DNA of 9,484 bases from DATAFT01 sp035544635 (GTDB taxonomy: Bacteria; Acidobacteriota; Thermoanaerobaculia; Multivoradales; Multivoraceae), in NCBI GenBank assembly GCA_035544635.1, contig DATKDQ010000408.1, positions 1-9,484 of the forward strand, written 5' to 3'. Made by a program: the position numbers and the translations under genes. The notes under the pieces are model-generated. The model made no database searches and was not told the DNA's origin. It saw only the letters and a list, made by a program, of their open reading frames with translations. Below are positions 1 through 7,002 of this stretch, piece after piece. Numbering within the stretch: position 1 is the stretch's first letter; each line of letters begins with the position of its first letter.

Positions 1-5
1 GGGCT

Positions 6-365
6 TCAGCGCCTCAGGTAGTCATCGGTGCCGTCGAGCCAGTCCTGCCGGGGCGGGCTGAAGAGGTCGAAGCCGCGGGTGTCCTCGATCGCCTCGACGC
101 TGTGGGGCAGGTCACCTGGGATGACGAGGACCTGTCCCGGACCGACCACGTGCTCGTCCTCGCCATCACCCATCAGGAAACGCAGCCGGCCGCTCTCTAC
201 GTAGCTGAGCTGCTCGTTGTGGTGGGAGTGGCGGGGCACGCGGCTGCCCCGGTGGAGGTGGAGGAAGGCGAGCATCACGCGCTCGCCCGCGACCAACCGG
301 CGCTCGAAGCTCGGGTTGACGACCTCCCACGGCTGAGCGTCGATCGAGACGAGCCTGGCCTTCAT
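6..365 (-). CDS. KdgF-like single-domain cupin protein
   Basis: A 119-residue single-domain cupin, complete in the window. The first cupin motif gives H46, H48 and Q52 (with E51 beside it), and the second gives H88 in a PGDLPH context; together these form a 3-His/Gln metal site. The C-terminal stretch FDLFSPPRQDWL matches the pattern of KdgF-type cupins. There a conserved Asp, Phe and Arg (here D100, F102, R106) line the active site that linearises 4,5-unsaturated uronates from pectin or alginate breakdown. Many proteins of this subfamily lie outside uronate pathways and no uronate gene is visible nearby, so the substrate is open. The start is supported by a strong Shine-Dalgarno (GGGAGGA, complement of 372-378) six bases upstream of the ATG. 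No signal peptide is present, so it is probably cytosolic. It lies 170 bp downstream of the phosphatase gene on the same strand and could be co-transcribed. The family call is secure; the function is inferred. Confidence 0.85.
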   Translation of the reverse strand: MKARLVSIDAQPWEVVNPSFERRLVAGERVMLAFLHLHRGSRVPRHSHHNEQLSYVESGRLRFLMGDGEDEHVVGPGQVLVIPGDLPHSVEAIEDTRGFDLFSPPRQDWLDGTDDYLRR

Positions 366-535
366 CTGCGGTCCTCCCGTCGAAGGCGGTCATGCCGGTG
401 TGGCGGAGCGATGGTGGTACGGCACGGCGAAGCGGTCGGTCGCGCCGGGTCGAGGTGGTCCATGCGGCTCATCGGTGGCGCGGAGGTCAGGGCCCCGGCG
501 CCGCTCGGCGATCGGGAGGCCGGTCCGCCGGACGG

Positions 536-2206
536 TCAGGTCGCGGGCTTCGCGTACGCGGGCCTGCGGCGCGCCCCCTCGACCTCGCCGACCACCAGGT
601 CCGAGCGGTCCTGGCCGTCGACCGGCGGGACCGGGATCCCGACCAGGCCGGCGAGGGTCGGCGCGACGTCGACGATGCTGATCGGGTCGGCGACCCGCGC
701 GCCGGTAACCCCCGGCAGGAGGAGGAAGACCGGGACGTGGCGGTCGTAGTCGTAGGGCGAGCCGTGGGTGGCGACCAGGCCGGCCGGGATGGCGTACTCG
801 ACGAGCTGGATCATGAGGTCGGGGCTGCGCTCGGGGTGGTAGCTGCGCCGATACAGCGTGCGGAAGGCGTCCTCGTCGACTCCCGGCGCCCCCTCGAGCT
901 CGGCGCTCGTCCACACCCGCTCCACGATGTCGCAGCCCTCGAGCTCGCGCGCGATCGCGGCCTCGACCTCGCCCGGGTCGACGCCGGCCTCGGTGATCGC
1001 CGCGCGGTCGAGATAGAAGCCCTCGAGCACCCAGCGGTCGAGCCCGAAGCGCTCGCGCACGCGCTCGCCGGCCTCCTGGAAGCAGAGCGCATCCTCGGCG
1101 TCGGGTCGCTGCGCGGGCAGCCCGTCTTCGATGCGCTGCTCGGGTACCGGGGCCACGCCGTGGTCCGAGGAGAGCGCGACTAGATAGCGGTCGCTCCCCA
1201 CCTGCCGGTCGAGGAAGTCGAGGAAGATGCCCAGCTCGCGGTCGATGCGCAGCACGGTGTCCGCCACCTGCGGGCTCTCGGGGCCGAAGCGGTGTCCGAC
1301 CAGGTCCAGGCTCGAGAGGCCGACCGCGAGGTAGTCGAGGTGGTCGCGACCGCCCAGCTCCGCGGTCTCGATCAGCGCGCGGGCGAAGTCGAGCACGTGC
1401 GCGTCGAGCAGGGCCGAGTCGCCGAAGTCCTCGTAGAACCCGGAGTCGGGACCGATCGCGACGCCGCCCAGGGCGAACGGGAAGCGCGGGGTGAAGACGC
1501 CCTCGTCGAGCACGCGCAGGCCGAGGGCGTCGGCCGCCTCGATCACCGGCGGCAGCGGCTCGTAGGGCTTCGCGAAATGGCGCGCGGCGCGGCGCTCCTC
1601 GTTCCAGGTCTCCACCCACGCCGGGATCGCCGAGTCGTAGTAGGTGGAGGTGCGGAAGCCACCGTTGGAGTCGTCGTACCAGTAGGCGCCGTCGGGGTGG
1701 AGACCGGCCATGGCGATGGCGGCGCGGTCCTTGCCGCTCGCGGCGAACACGCGCGCGCCGGGGTCGAGGGCTCGCAGCCAGTCGGGCAGCGCCGTGCCCA
1801 GGAAGTTCCGGGGCGATCGCCCGTGCTCCTCGTCCCCAAAGCTGTAGACGGGAATTCCGGCCTCGCGGTCGAACCAGTAGTTGTTGACGATGCCCGAAGT
1901 CGCCGGGTGAAGGCCGGAGGCGAGCGCGGCATGACCCGCCGCAGTTACGGTCAGTGCATGATCGTAGGTGGCGTGCTCGAACAGGATGCCGTGATCCAGC
2001 AGCCGGCGCAGGCCCCCCTCGAGATAAGGGTCGAAGCGAGCCAGGTAGTCGTAGGCGAGCTGATCGACCGCGATCAGCACCAGGAGCCGAGGCCCCTCCC
2101 GCTCGATCGCCGGCGAGGCGGGCGCCGGCGGGGAGACCTGCCTGCAGCCGAGAGCGAGGGCGAGCGCGGCGATCGGGATCGAGAGCAGCCGGACGGTTCG
2201 CGACAT
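536..2206 (-). CDS. PafA-like alkaline phosphatase superfamily lipoprotein
   Basis: A 556-residue protein of the alkaline phosphatase/nucleotide pyrophosphatase superfamily, predicted to hydrolyse phosphate monoesters outside the cytoplasm. The N-terminus is a signal sequence ending in ALALGC with C21 as possible lipidation site; the lipobox is imperfect (Ala at -3), and a Pro/Ala-rich linker follows. The bimetal site is complete: D48, nucleophile T88 (in TVTAAGHAALASG), D301 and H305 (DLVGH), D348 and H349 (SSDHG), and H481 (ATHGSPYD). N109 and the K159-D-R161 motif match the Asn, Lys and Arg that contact phosphate in the monoesterase PafA of Elizabethkingia, and the length is similar (PafA is about 546 residues). 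This favours phosphomonoesterase over phosphodiesterase activity. The start is supported by AAGAGGAAGA (complement of 2209-2218) just upstream of the ATG. The gene is divergent from the RNase H gene. No Pho box was recognised in the short upstream region. Confidence 0.9.
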   Translation of the reverse strand: MSRTVRLLSIPIAALALALGCRQVSPPAPASPAIEREGPRLLVLIAVDQLAYDYLARFDPYLEGGLRRLLDHGILFEHATYDHALTVTAAGHAALASGLHPATSGIVNNYWFDREAGIPVYSFGDEEHGRSPRNFLGTALPDWLRALDPGARVFAASGKDRAAIAMAGLHPDGAYWYDDSNGGFRTSTYYDSAIPAWVETWNEERRAARHFAKPYEPLPPVIEAADALGLRVLDEGVFTPRFPFALGGVAIGPDSGFYEDFGDSALLDAHVLDFARALIETAELGGRDHLDYLAVGLSSLDLVGHRFGPESPQVADTVLRIDRELGIFLDFLDRQVGSDRYLVALSSDHGVAPVPEQRIEDGLPAQRPDAEDALCFQEAGERVRERFGLDRWVLEGFYLDRAAITEAGVDPGEVEAAIARELEGCDIVERVWTSAELEGAPGVDEDAFRTLYRRSYHPERSPDLMIQLVEYAIPAGLVATHGSPYDYDRHVPVFLLLPGVTGARVADPISIVDVAPTLAGLVGIPVPPVDGQDRSDLVVGEVEGARRRPAYAKPAT

Positions 2207-2277
2207 GGTCTTCCTCTTCGCTGGACGGAGTGGGCGCGGCCCGCGCGATGGCCGCCCGATGTTACCCTCAAAGCCCG

Positions 2278-3273
2278 ATGCCCTCCCCTACGACCGACTC
2301 TCCCGGGATCCAGGTGTACACCGACGGCGGTGCCGAGCCCAATCCCGGCGTCGGCGGCTGGGGCGCGGTGCTCCTCGATCCGTCGAGCGGCGAGCAGCGC
2401 GAGCTCTCGGGCGGGGAGCCGCACACCACCAACAACCGCATGGAGATGACCGCCGCCATCGCGGCGCTGGCCTCGCTCGATCCGCGCGCCGAGGTCGATC
2501 TCCACACCGACTCTTCGTACTTGCGCCTCGGCATCACGCGGTGGCTGCCACGATGGAAGGCGTCCGGGTGGCGCGTGCGTGGCGGCGATCCGGTGAAGAA
2601 CGAGGATCTGTGGCGCGCGTTGGAGGAGGCCGCGTCGCGCCACCGCGTTAGCTGGCACTGGGTGAAGGGCCACAGCGGGCAGGAGCACAACGAGCGCGCG
2701 CACGAGCTGGCGGCCTCCGAGATCCGCCGCCGGCGCGCCGTCGCGGACGGCCGCGGCGCGGGGTCCCCGGGTGGTGGGGCCGATCCGGCCGGGGAGTGCG
2801 CCCGCGGCCCGGCGGCCGGAGCGGACGGCGGATCGGGGCCGGCGGCAGAGTCCGACGTCCACGTGCTCCTGAAGCTGAGCTGCGCTCGTGGCCGCGGCGC
2901 CTGGGCCGCCCGGGTACGCCGAGGCGACGAGGAGAGGGTGCTCGGGGGCGTGGCCTCCGACGTCACCTCCAACCGCCTCGAGCTGATCGCTGCGGCCGAG
3001 GTGCTGGCCGCGCTTCCGGAGCGGGGGACCGTCGAGTGGCGCGGCGGCTCCGACTACCTGCGCGAGGGCGCCTCCAGGTGGCTCGAGGGCTGGCGGCGTC
3101 GCGGCTACCGCACCAGCGCGGGGGAGCCGGTGAAGAACGCCGACCTCTGGCGACGGCTCGAGCGGCCGCTCGCGGCCCGGACCCTGCGCTTCCGACCCGC
3201 GGGCGACGAGGATGCGCCCGAGCTGGCTGCGCTCGAGCGCGACCTGAAGCAGCGCCTCTCTGGCGTGCGCTGA
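2278..3273 (+). CDS. rnhA: Ribonuclease HI with tandem degenerate second RNase H domain
   Basis: A 331-residue protein that should cleave the RNA strand of RNA:DNA hybrids. Domain 1 (about residues 10-150) is a full RNase HI. It has D16 in YTDGGAEPNPG, E56 in NNRMEMTAA, D78 in HTDSSY, the basic handle and PVKNEDLW, and H132 in WVKGHSG. The fourth acidic residue (E. coli D134) is His, H142 in NERAHELA. A Gly/Ala/Arg-rich linker (about 150-192) leads to domain 2 (about 193-325), which repeats the pattern: SNRLELIAAAE with E235, SDYLREGASRWLEGW, and EPVKNADLWRRLE. Domain 2 lacks the first Asp, has Gly in place of the third acidic residue (G257), and has lost the GH and final Asp segment, so it is probably inactive. 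The ATG at 2278 best fits family N-termini. In-frame GTG 2230 and ATG 2248 are alternatives, and no clear Shine-Dalgarno precedes 2278. The typical RNase HI is about 155 residues, so this one is doubled. Confidence 0.9.
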   Translation: MPSPTTDSPGIQVYTDGGAEPNPGVGGWGAVLLDPSSGEQRELSGGEPHTTNNRMEMTAAIAALASLDPRAEVDLHTDSSYLRLGITRWLPRWKASGWRVRGGDPVKNEDLWRALEEAASRHRVSWHWVKGHSGQEHNERAHELAASEIRRRRAVADGRGAGSPGGGADPAGECARGPAAGADGGSGPAAESDVHVLLKLSCARGRGAWAARVRRGDEERVLGGVASDVTSNRLELIAAAEVLAALPERGTVEWRGGSDYLREGASRWLEGWRRRGYRTSAGEPVKNADLWRRLERPLAARTLRFRPAGDEDAPELAALERDLKQRLSGVR

Positions 3274-3357
3274 GCCCCCGCGGAGTCGCGGACGCGCAGG
3301 CGCGGACAGCGCGTGCCGGCGACGAGGAAATGGCGGGGACCGGGACCGCCGCGGACA

Positions 3358-3363
3358 TAGAAT
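3358..3363 (+). promoter_or_regulatory. Possible -10 element upstream of valS
   Basis: TAGAAT in the 163-bp gap before valS matches five of six bases of the sigma-70 -10 hexamer and stands out in GC-rich surroundings. No -35 is evident at the expected distance. It would give a leader of about 65 bases before the ATG at 3437, with no T-box or attenuator visible in it. Weak. Confidence 0.25.
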
Positions 3364-3436
3364 GCGACGGCGGCGCCTTGGCGGCGGATCTGGGTCGGCC
3401 GCCCATCGCGGCGGCCGCCATCCCGCCCGAGCCCGT

Positions 3437-6082
3437 ATGCGAGAGATTCCGAAGAGCTACGACCATCGCGCCGTCGAGAAGGAGTGGCGCCAGCGCTGGG
3501 AGGCGTGGGGGCTCCACCGCTTCGACCCCGCCCGCCCGCGCGAGGAGTCCTTCGTGGTCGATACCCCACCGCCGACGGTCTCGGGATCGCTCCACGTCGG
3601 CCACGGCTTCAGCTACGCACATCAGGACCTGATCGTCCGCTACCAGCGCATGCGCGGGCGCAACGTCGCCTATCCCATGGGTTGGGACGACAACGGCCTG
3701 CCCACCGAGCGCAGGGTGCAGAACGTGTTCGGCATCCGCCCGAACCCGGCGCTGCCCTACGTCCCGGGCTGGAGGCCGCGGCGCGACCGGCCGCCCACCG
3801 AACGCCCCGAGGAAGTGTCGCGGCTGAACTTCATCGAGGCCTGCGGGCTCCTCACCGCCGAGGACGAGCGCGCGTTCGAGGAGACCTGGCGGGAGCTGGG
3901 GCTTTCGATCGACTGGACGATGACCTACGCCACGATCGACGAGCGCAGCCGCAGCGTCTCGCAGCTCTCGTTCCTCGATCTCTACCGCAAGGGCCGCGTC
4001 TACCAGTCGTCGGCGCCGACGATGTGGGACGTCGACTTCGGCACCGCCGTAGCCCAGGCGGAGGTGGAGGACCGGCCGCGCAAGAGCGCCTACGTCGACC
4101 TGCGGTTCACGGTGGAGGGGGAGGGCGGCGTCGAGGTCACCATCTCGACCACGCGCCCCGAGCTGCTCGGCGCCTGCGTGGCGCTGGCGGCGCACCCGGA
4201 CGACGAGCGCTACCGGGCGCTCTTCGGGAGGACGGCGATCACGCCGCTCTATCGCGCGCCGGTGCCGATCATACCCGCCGAGCAGGCCGATCCCGAGAAG
4301 GGCACCGGGATTTTGATGGTGTGCACCTTCGGCGACGCCAACGACGTCGAGCTCTGGAAGGCGAAAGGCCTGCCGCTGCGTCAGCTGGTGGGGCCCGACG
4401 GTCGCATCATGCCGGCCGACTTCGGCAGCGAGGCGTTCCCCAGCCGGGATCCCGAGCGCGCGCGCGCCGCGCACGCCGAGATCGCGGGACGGGCGGTGGA
4501 GCAGGCGCGACGGCGCATCGTCGAGCTCCTCGCGCAGGAGGGGAGCGCCGCCTCGGGCCGCGACGCAGCGCTCGCCGGCCAGCCGCGTCCGGTCGAGCAC
4601 CCGGTGAAGTTCTACGAGAAGGGTGACCGCCCGCTCGAGTTCCTGCCCGCGCGCCAGTGGTTCGTGCGCATCCTGGACGTCAAGGAGGAGCTGCTCGAGC
4701 AGGGCCGGCGCATCCAGTGGCACCCACCGCACATGCGGGCGCGCTACGAGCACTGGGTCGAAGGCCTCAACCAGGACTGGTGCGTGAGCCGCCAGCGCTT
4801 CTCGGGCGTCGCGTTCCCGGTGTGGTACCCGGTGCGCGCCGACGGCTCGACGGACTACGAGCAGCCCATCCTCGCCAGTGAGGACGAGCTGCCGGTGGAC
4901 CCCCTGGCCTCGCCGCCGCGCGGCCGGCGCGAGGAGGAGCGCGGCCAACCGGGCGGTTTCGTCGGCGATCCCGACGTGATGGACACCTGGGCGACGTCGT
5001 CGCTCACGCCGCAGATCCTGTCGGGCTGGGGCCGCGACCCGGAGCTCCATCGCAAGCTGTTCCCGATGGACCTGCGCCCGCAGTCGCACGAGATCATCCG
5101 CACCTGGGCCTTCTACACCATCGTCAAGGCCTGGATGCACGAGCGCTCGATCCCCTGGCGCCACATCATGATCAGCGGCTGGGGTCTCGATCCCGCAGGC
5201 AAGAAGATGTCGAAGTCGAAGGGGAACGTGGTGACGCCGTCGCACCTGTTCCACGAGCACTCGGCCGACGCCTACCGCTACTGGGCGGCGCGCAACCGCC
5301 TGGGCACCGACACCGTCTTCGACCCCGAGGTGGTCCGGGTGGGCAAGCGCCTCGCGACCAAGCTTTTCAACGCCAGCCGCTTCGTGCTGTCGCAGCTCGA
5401 TCGCGTGGGCGCGGACTACTCTCGGGTGCCGGTCGAGGAGATCGGCGAGGAGCTCGACCTCGCGTTCGTCGCCGATCTGCGCGCGCTGGTGGCGCGCTCG
5501 ACCTCGGCGTTCGACGAGTTCGACTACGCGCTGCCGCTCCAGGCCAGCGAGGAGCTGTTCTGGCGCTTCTGCGACGACTTCGTCGAGCTGGTGAAGGTGC
5601 GCTCGTACCAGGAGGAGGACACGCCCGGCCGCCGCTCGGCGACCGCGGCGCTCCACCTCGGCCTTCGCGTCTTTCTGCGGCTGTTCGCGCCGTTTCTGCC
5701 CTACGTGACCGAGGAGATCTGGTCGTGGCGCTTCGCGGCCGGCGCGGGCGCCGCGGGCTCGATCCACCTCGGGCCGTGGCCCGAGGTCTCGGAGATGGCG
5801 GCGGCACGCGGGCCCGACACGCCGGAGAGCTTCGCCGCAGCGGCCGAAGTGCTGGGGCACATCCGCGGCGCCAAGACGCGCGCCAAGAGGAACCTGCGCT
5901 GGCCGGTGGTACGGCTCGAGGTGCGCGGCCCGACCGGAGGGCTGCGGGCGCTCGAGGCGGTGCTGCCGGACATCCTGCGCGCGGGAGCGGTCGAGGACGG
6001 AGCGCTGCGGCTCGAGGAGGGTCCGGCGCCCGAGGGGCAGCGGCTCGGGGTGGCCGTCGCGCTGGGCGAGGAGCCGCGATGA
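3437..6082 (+). CDS. valS: Valine--tRNA ligase
   Basis: An 881-residue class I aminoacyl-tRNA synthetase that charges tRNA-Val. The ATP-binding motifs are HVGH (53-56) and KMSKS (590-594). The specificity region reads YPMGWDDNGLPTERRVQN (79-96), and DVMDTWATSSLTPQI begins near residue 513. The CP1 editing domain (about 200-370) contains STTRPELLGACVALAAHPDD, and an anticodon-binding helical domain follows KMSKS. The core motifs (WDDNGLPTERRVQ, GTGILMVCTFGD, WATSSLTPQ) resemble the archaeal-like ValS group also found in actinobacteria and Rickettsia rather than the E. coli-type enzyme. The C-terminus ends in a short alpha/beta segment with no long coiled-coil arm. A loop near residue 375 (around SAASGRDAALAGQP) looks like a short lineage insertion. 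The ATG at 3437 was chosen because the family N-terminus begins with IPKSYDH; the reading frame extends to an ATG at 3362, but those codons look like non-coding Arg/Gly sequence. There is no T-box and no clear Shine-Dalgarno. The stop overlaps the next gene's start. Confidence 0.95.
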   Translation: MREIPKSYDHRAVEKEWRQRWEAWGLHRFDPARPREESFVVDTPPPTVSGSLHVGHGFSYAHQDLIVRYQRMRGRNVAYPMGWDDNGLPTERRVQNVFGIRPNPALPYVPGWRPRRDRPPTERPEEVSRLNFIEACGLLTAEDERAFEETWRELGLSIDWTMTYATIDERSRSVSQLSFLDLYRKGRVYQSSAPTMWDVDFGTAVAQAEVEDRPRKSAYVDLRFTVEGEGGVEVTISTTRPELLGACVALAAHPDDERYRALFGRTAITPLYRAPVPIIPAEQADPEKGTGILMVCTFGDANDVELWKAKGLPLRQLVGPDGRIMPADFGSEAFPSRDPERARAAHAEIAGRAVEQARRRIVELLAQEGSAASGRDAALAGQPRPVEHPVKFYEKGDRPLEFLPARQWFVRILDVKEELLEQGRRIQWHPPHMRARYEHWVEGLNQDWCVSRQRFSGVAFPVWYPVRADGSTDYEQPILASEDELPVDPLASPPRGRREEERGQPGGFVGDPDVMDTWATSSLTPQILSGWGRDPELHRKLFPMDLRPQSHEIIRTWAFYTIVKAWMHERSIPWRHIMISGWGLDPAGKKMSKSKGNVVTPSHLFHEHSADAYRYWAARNRLGTDTVFDPEVVRVGKRLATKLFNASRFVLSQLDRVGADYSRVPVEEIGEELDLAFVADLRALVARSTSAFDEFDYALPLQASEELFWRFCDDFVELVKVRSYQEEDTPGRRSATAALHLGLRVFLRLFAPFLPYVTEEIWSWRFAAGAGAAGSIHLGPWPEVSEMAAARGPDTPESFAAAAEVLGHIRGAKTRAKRNLRWPVVRLEVRGPTGGLRALEAVLPDILRAGAVEDGALRLEEGPAPEGQRLGVAVALGEEPR

Positions 6083-6888
6083 GAGATGGGACCTCCGAAA
6101 CCGGCGCGGGTCAGGGACCGGTACGGCTCGACCTCGAGGAGCGGAGCGGCGGGGCGCTGGTCGCGACGCTCACGGTCGCCAATCCGGAGCGGCTCAACAT
6201 TCTCGACTCGGTGGTCCTCGAGGCCTTCGAGGAGCGGCTCGCCGAGCTCCAGGGCAGCGAACGGCTCGGTGTGGTCGTTCTCCAGGGCGGCGGAGCGCGC
6301 GCCTTCATCGGAGGCGCCGACATCCGCGAGCTGGCGCGGCTCGACGCGGGCACGGCGCGCGCGTTCATTGCGGCGGTCCATCGAGTCTGCGCCGGCCTGC
6401 GCGCCCTGCCGGTGCCGGTCATCGCCAGGATCTCCGGCTACTGCCTGGGAGCCGGCCTGGAAGTGGCCGCCTCGTGCGACCTGCGCGTGGCGACCGAGTC
6501 GTCGCAATTCGGCATGCCCGAGGTGCAGCTCGGGTTGCCCTCGGTGGTGGAGGCGGCGCTCCTGCCGCAGCTCATCGGCTGGGGGCGCACCAAGGAGCTG
6601 GTCTACGCGGGGCGCTCGTTCCCGGCGAGCGAGGTCGCGACCTGGGGGCTGGTCGAGCGCGTCGTGCCGCCACGCGAGCTCGACGCCGCCGTCGAGGAGT
6701 GGGTGTCGGCCATCCTGCGGGCGGGGCCCCGCGCGATCCGCCTCCAGAAGGAGCTCATCCGGCAGTGGGAGGCGCTGCCGCTCGAAGCCGCGATCGAAGC
6801 CGGGATCGAGAGCTTCGCCCGCGCTTACGAGACCGACGAGCCGCGCGAGCGCACGCGGCAGTTCCTGGATCGGCGCAACCGGAGGTAG
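6079..6888 (+). CDS. Enoyl-CoA hydratase/isomerase family protein
   Basis: A 269-residue crotonase-fold protein, probably a cytosolic 2-enoyl-CoA hydratase; an isomerase or other crotonase activity remains possible. The CoA and oxyanion-hole segment AFIGGADIREL (76-86) is present. Both residues used as catalytic glutamates in classical hydratases are seen: E128 in GAGLEVAASCD and E148 in FGMPEVQLG. After E148 the usual IPGAGGTQ loop is replaced by LPSVVEAALLPQLIG, a variant seen in a subset of the family, so the acyl chain preference is unclear. The trailing helix contains RAIRLQKELIRQWE, and the protein has the usual length with no extra domain. The ATG at 6079 overlaps the valS stop (ATGA), so the two genes are almost certainly co-transcribed and translationally coupled. 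A hairpin sits just downstream (6894-6923). Confidence 0.9.
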   Translation: MRDGTSETGAGQGPVRLDLEERSGGALVATLTVANPERLNILDSVVLEAFEERLAELQGSERLGVVVLQGGGARAFIGGADIRELARLDAGTARAFIAAVHRVCAGLRALPVPVIARISGYCLGAGLEVAASCDLRVATESSQFGMPEVQLGLPSVVEAALLPQLIGWGRTKELVYAGRSFPASEVATWGLVERVVPPRELDAAVEEWVSAILRAGPRAIRLQKELIRQWEALPLEAAIEAGIESFARAYETDEPRERTRQFLDRRNRR

Positions 6889-6893
6889 GACGG

Positions 6894-6923
6894 GGGGGAA
6901 CGTGCTGTCTAGGACGTTCCTCC
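6894..6923. terminator. Hairpin between convergent genes, possible terminator
   Basis: Bases 6894-6903 (GGGGGAACGT) pair with 6914-6923 (ACGTTCCTCC) to give a 10-bp stem with one G-U pair and a 10-base loop. It starts 6 bp after the hydratase stop and lies in the 114-bp gap before the convergent amidohydrolase. Position and stem strength suit a bidirectional transcription stop. There is no U-tract on either side, so an intrinsic terminator is not proven, and it may instead protect the mRNA 3' end. Confidence 0.4.
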
Positions 6924-7002
6924 GCTACATGTATGTCGGGGCCGTGGACGGCGGCAGTCGCCTGTTAGCGGGACGGGCTCGCGGCAAACGGAACCCGCGG
7001 GA

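Noticed and set aside
366..535. Possible small gene or RNA between cupin and phosphatase
   Set aside because: No convincing open frame with a ribosome binding site, no stable long hairpin with a U-tract and no tRNA-like fold seen; probably plain intergenic sequence.
390..1619. Minus-strand open frame of about 400 codons overlapping the phosphatase
   Set aside because: Arg/Gly/Ala/Pro low-complexity translation; a shadow of the phosphatase gene in another frame.
102..2449. Several plus-strand open frames opposite the cupin and phosphatase genes
   Set aside because: No recognisable motifs and composition typical of antisense GC-rich frames. The minus-strand genes carry the motifs and ribosome binding sites.
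3362..3436. N-terminal extension of ValS from ATG 3362
   Set aside because: The 25 extra codons are Arg/Gly/Ala-rich and unlike ValS N-termini, which begin at the IPKSYDH segment just after ATG 3437.
2963..5860. Very long minus-strand open frame (965 codons) antisense to valS and the end of the RNase H gene
   Set aside because: Its translation is Arg/Ala/His/Val-rich with no domain. It mirrors the codon structure of valS, as expected in high-GC DNA, whereas valS shows all its family motifs.
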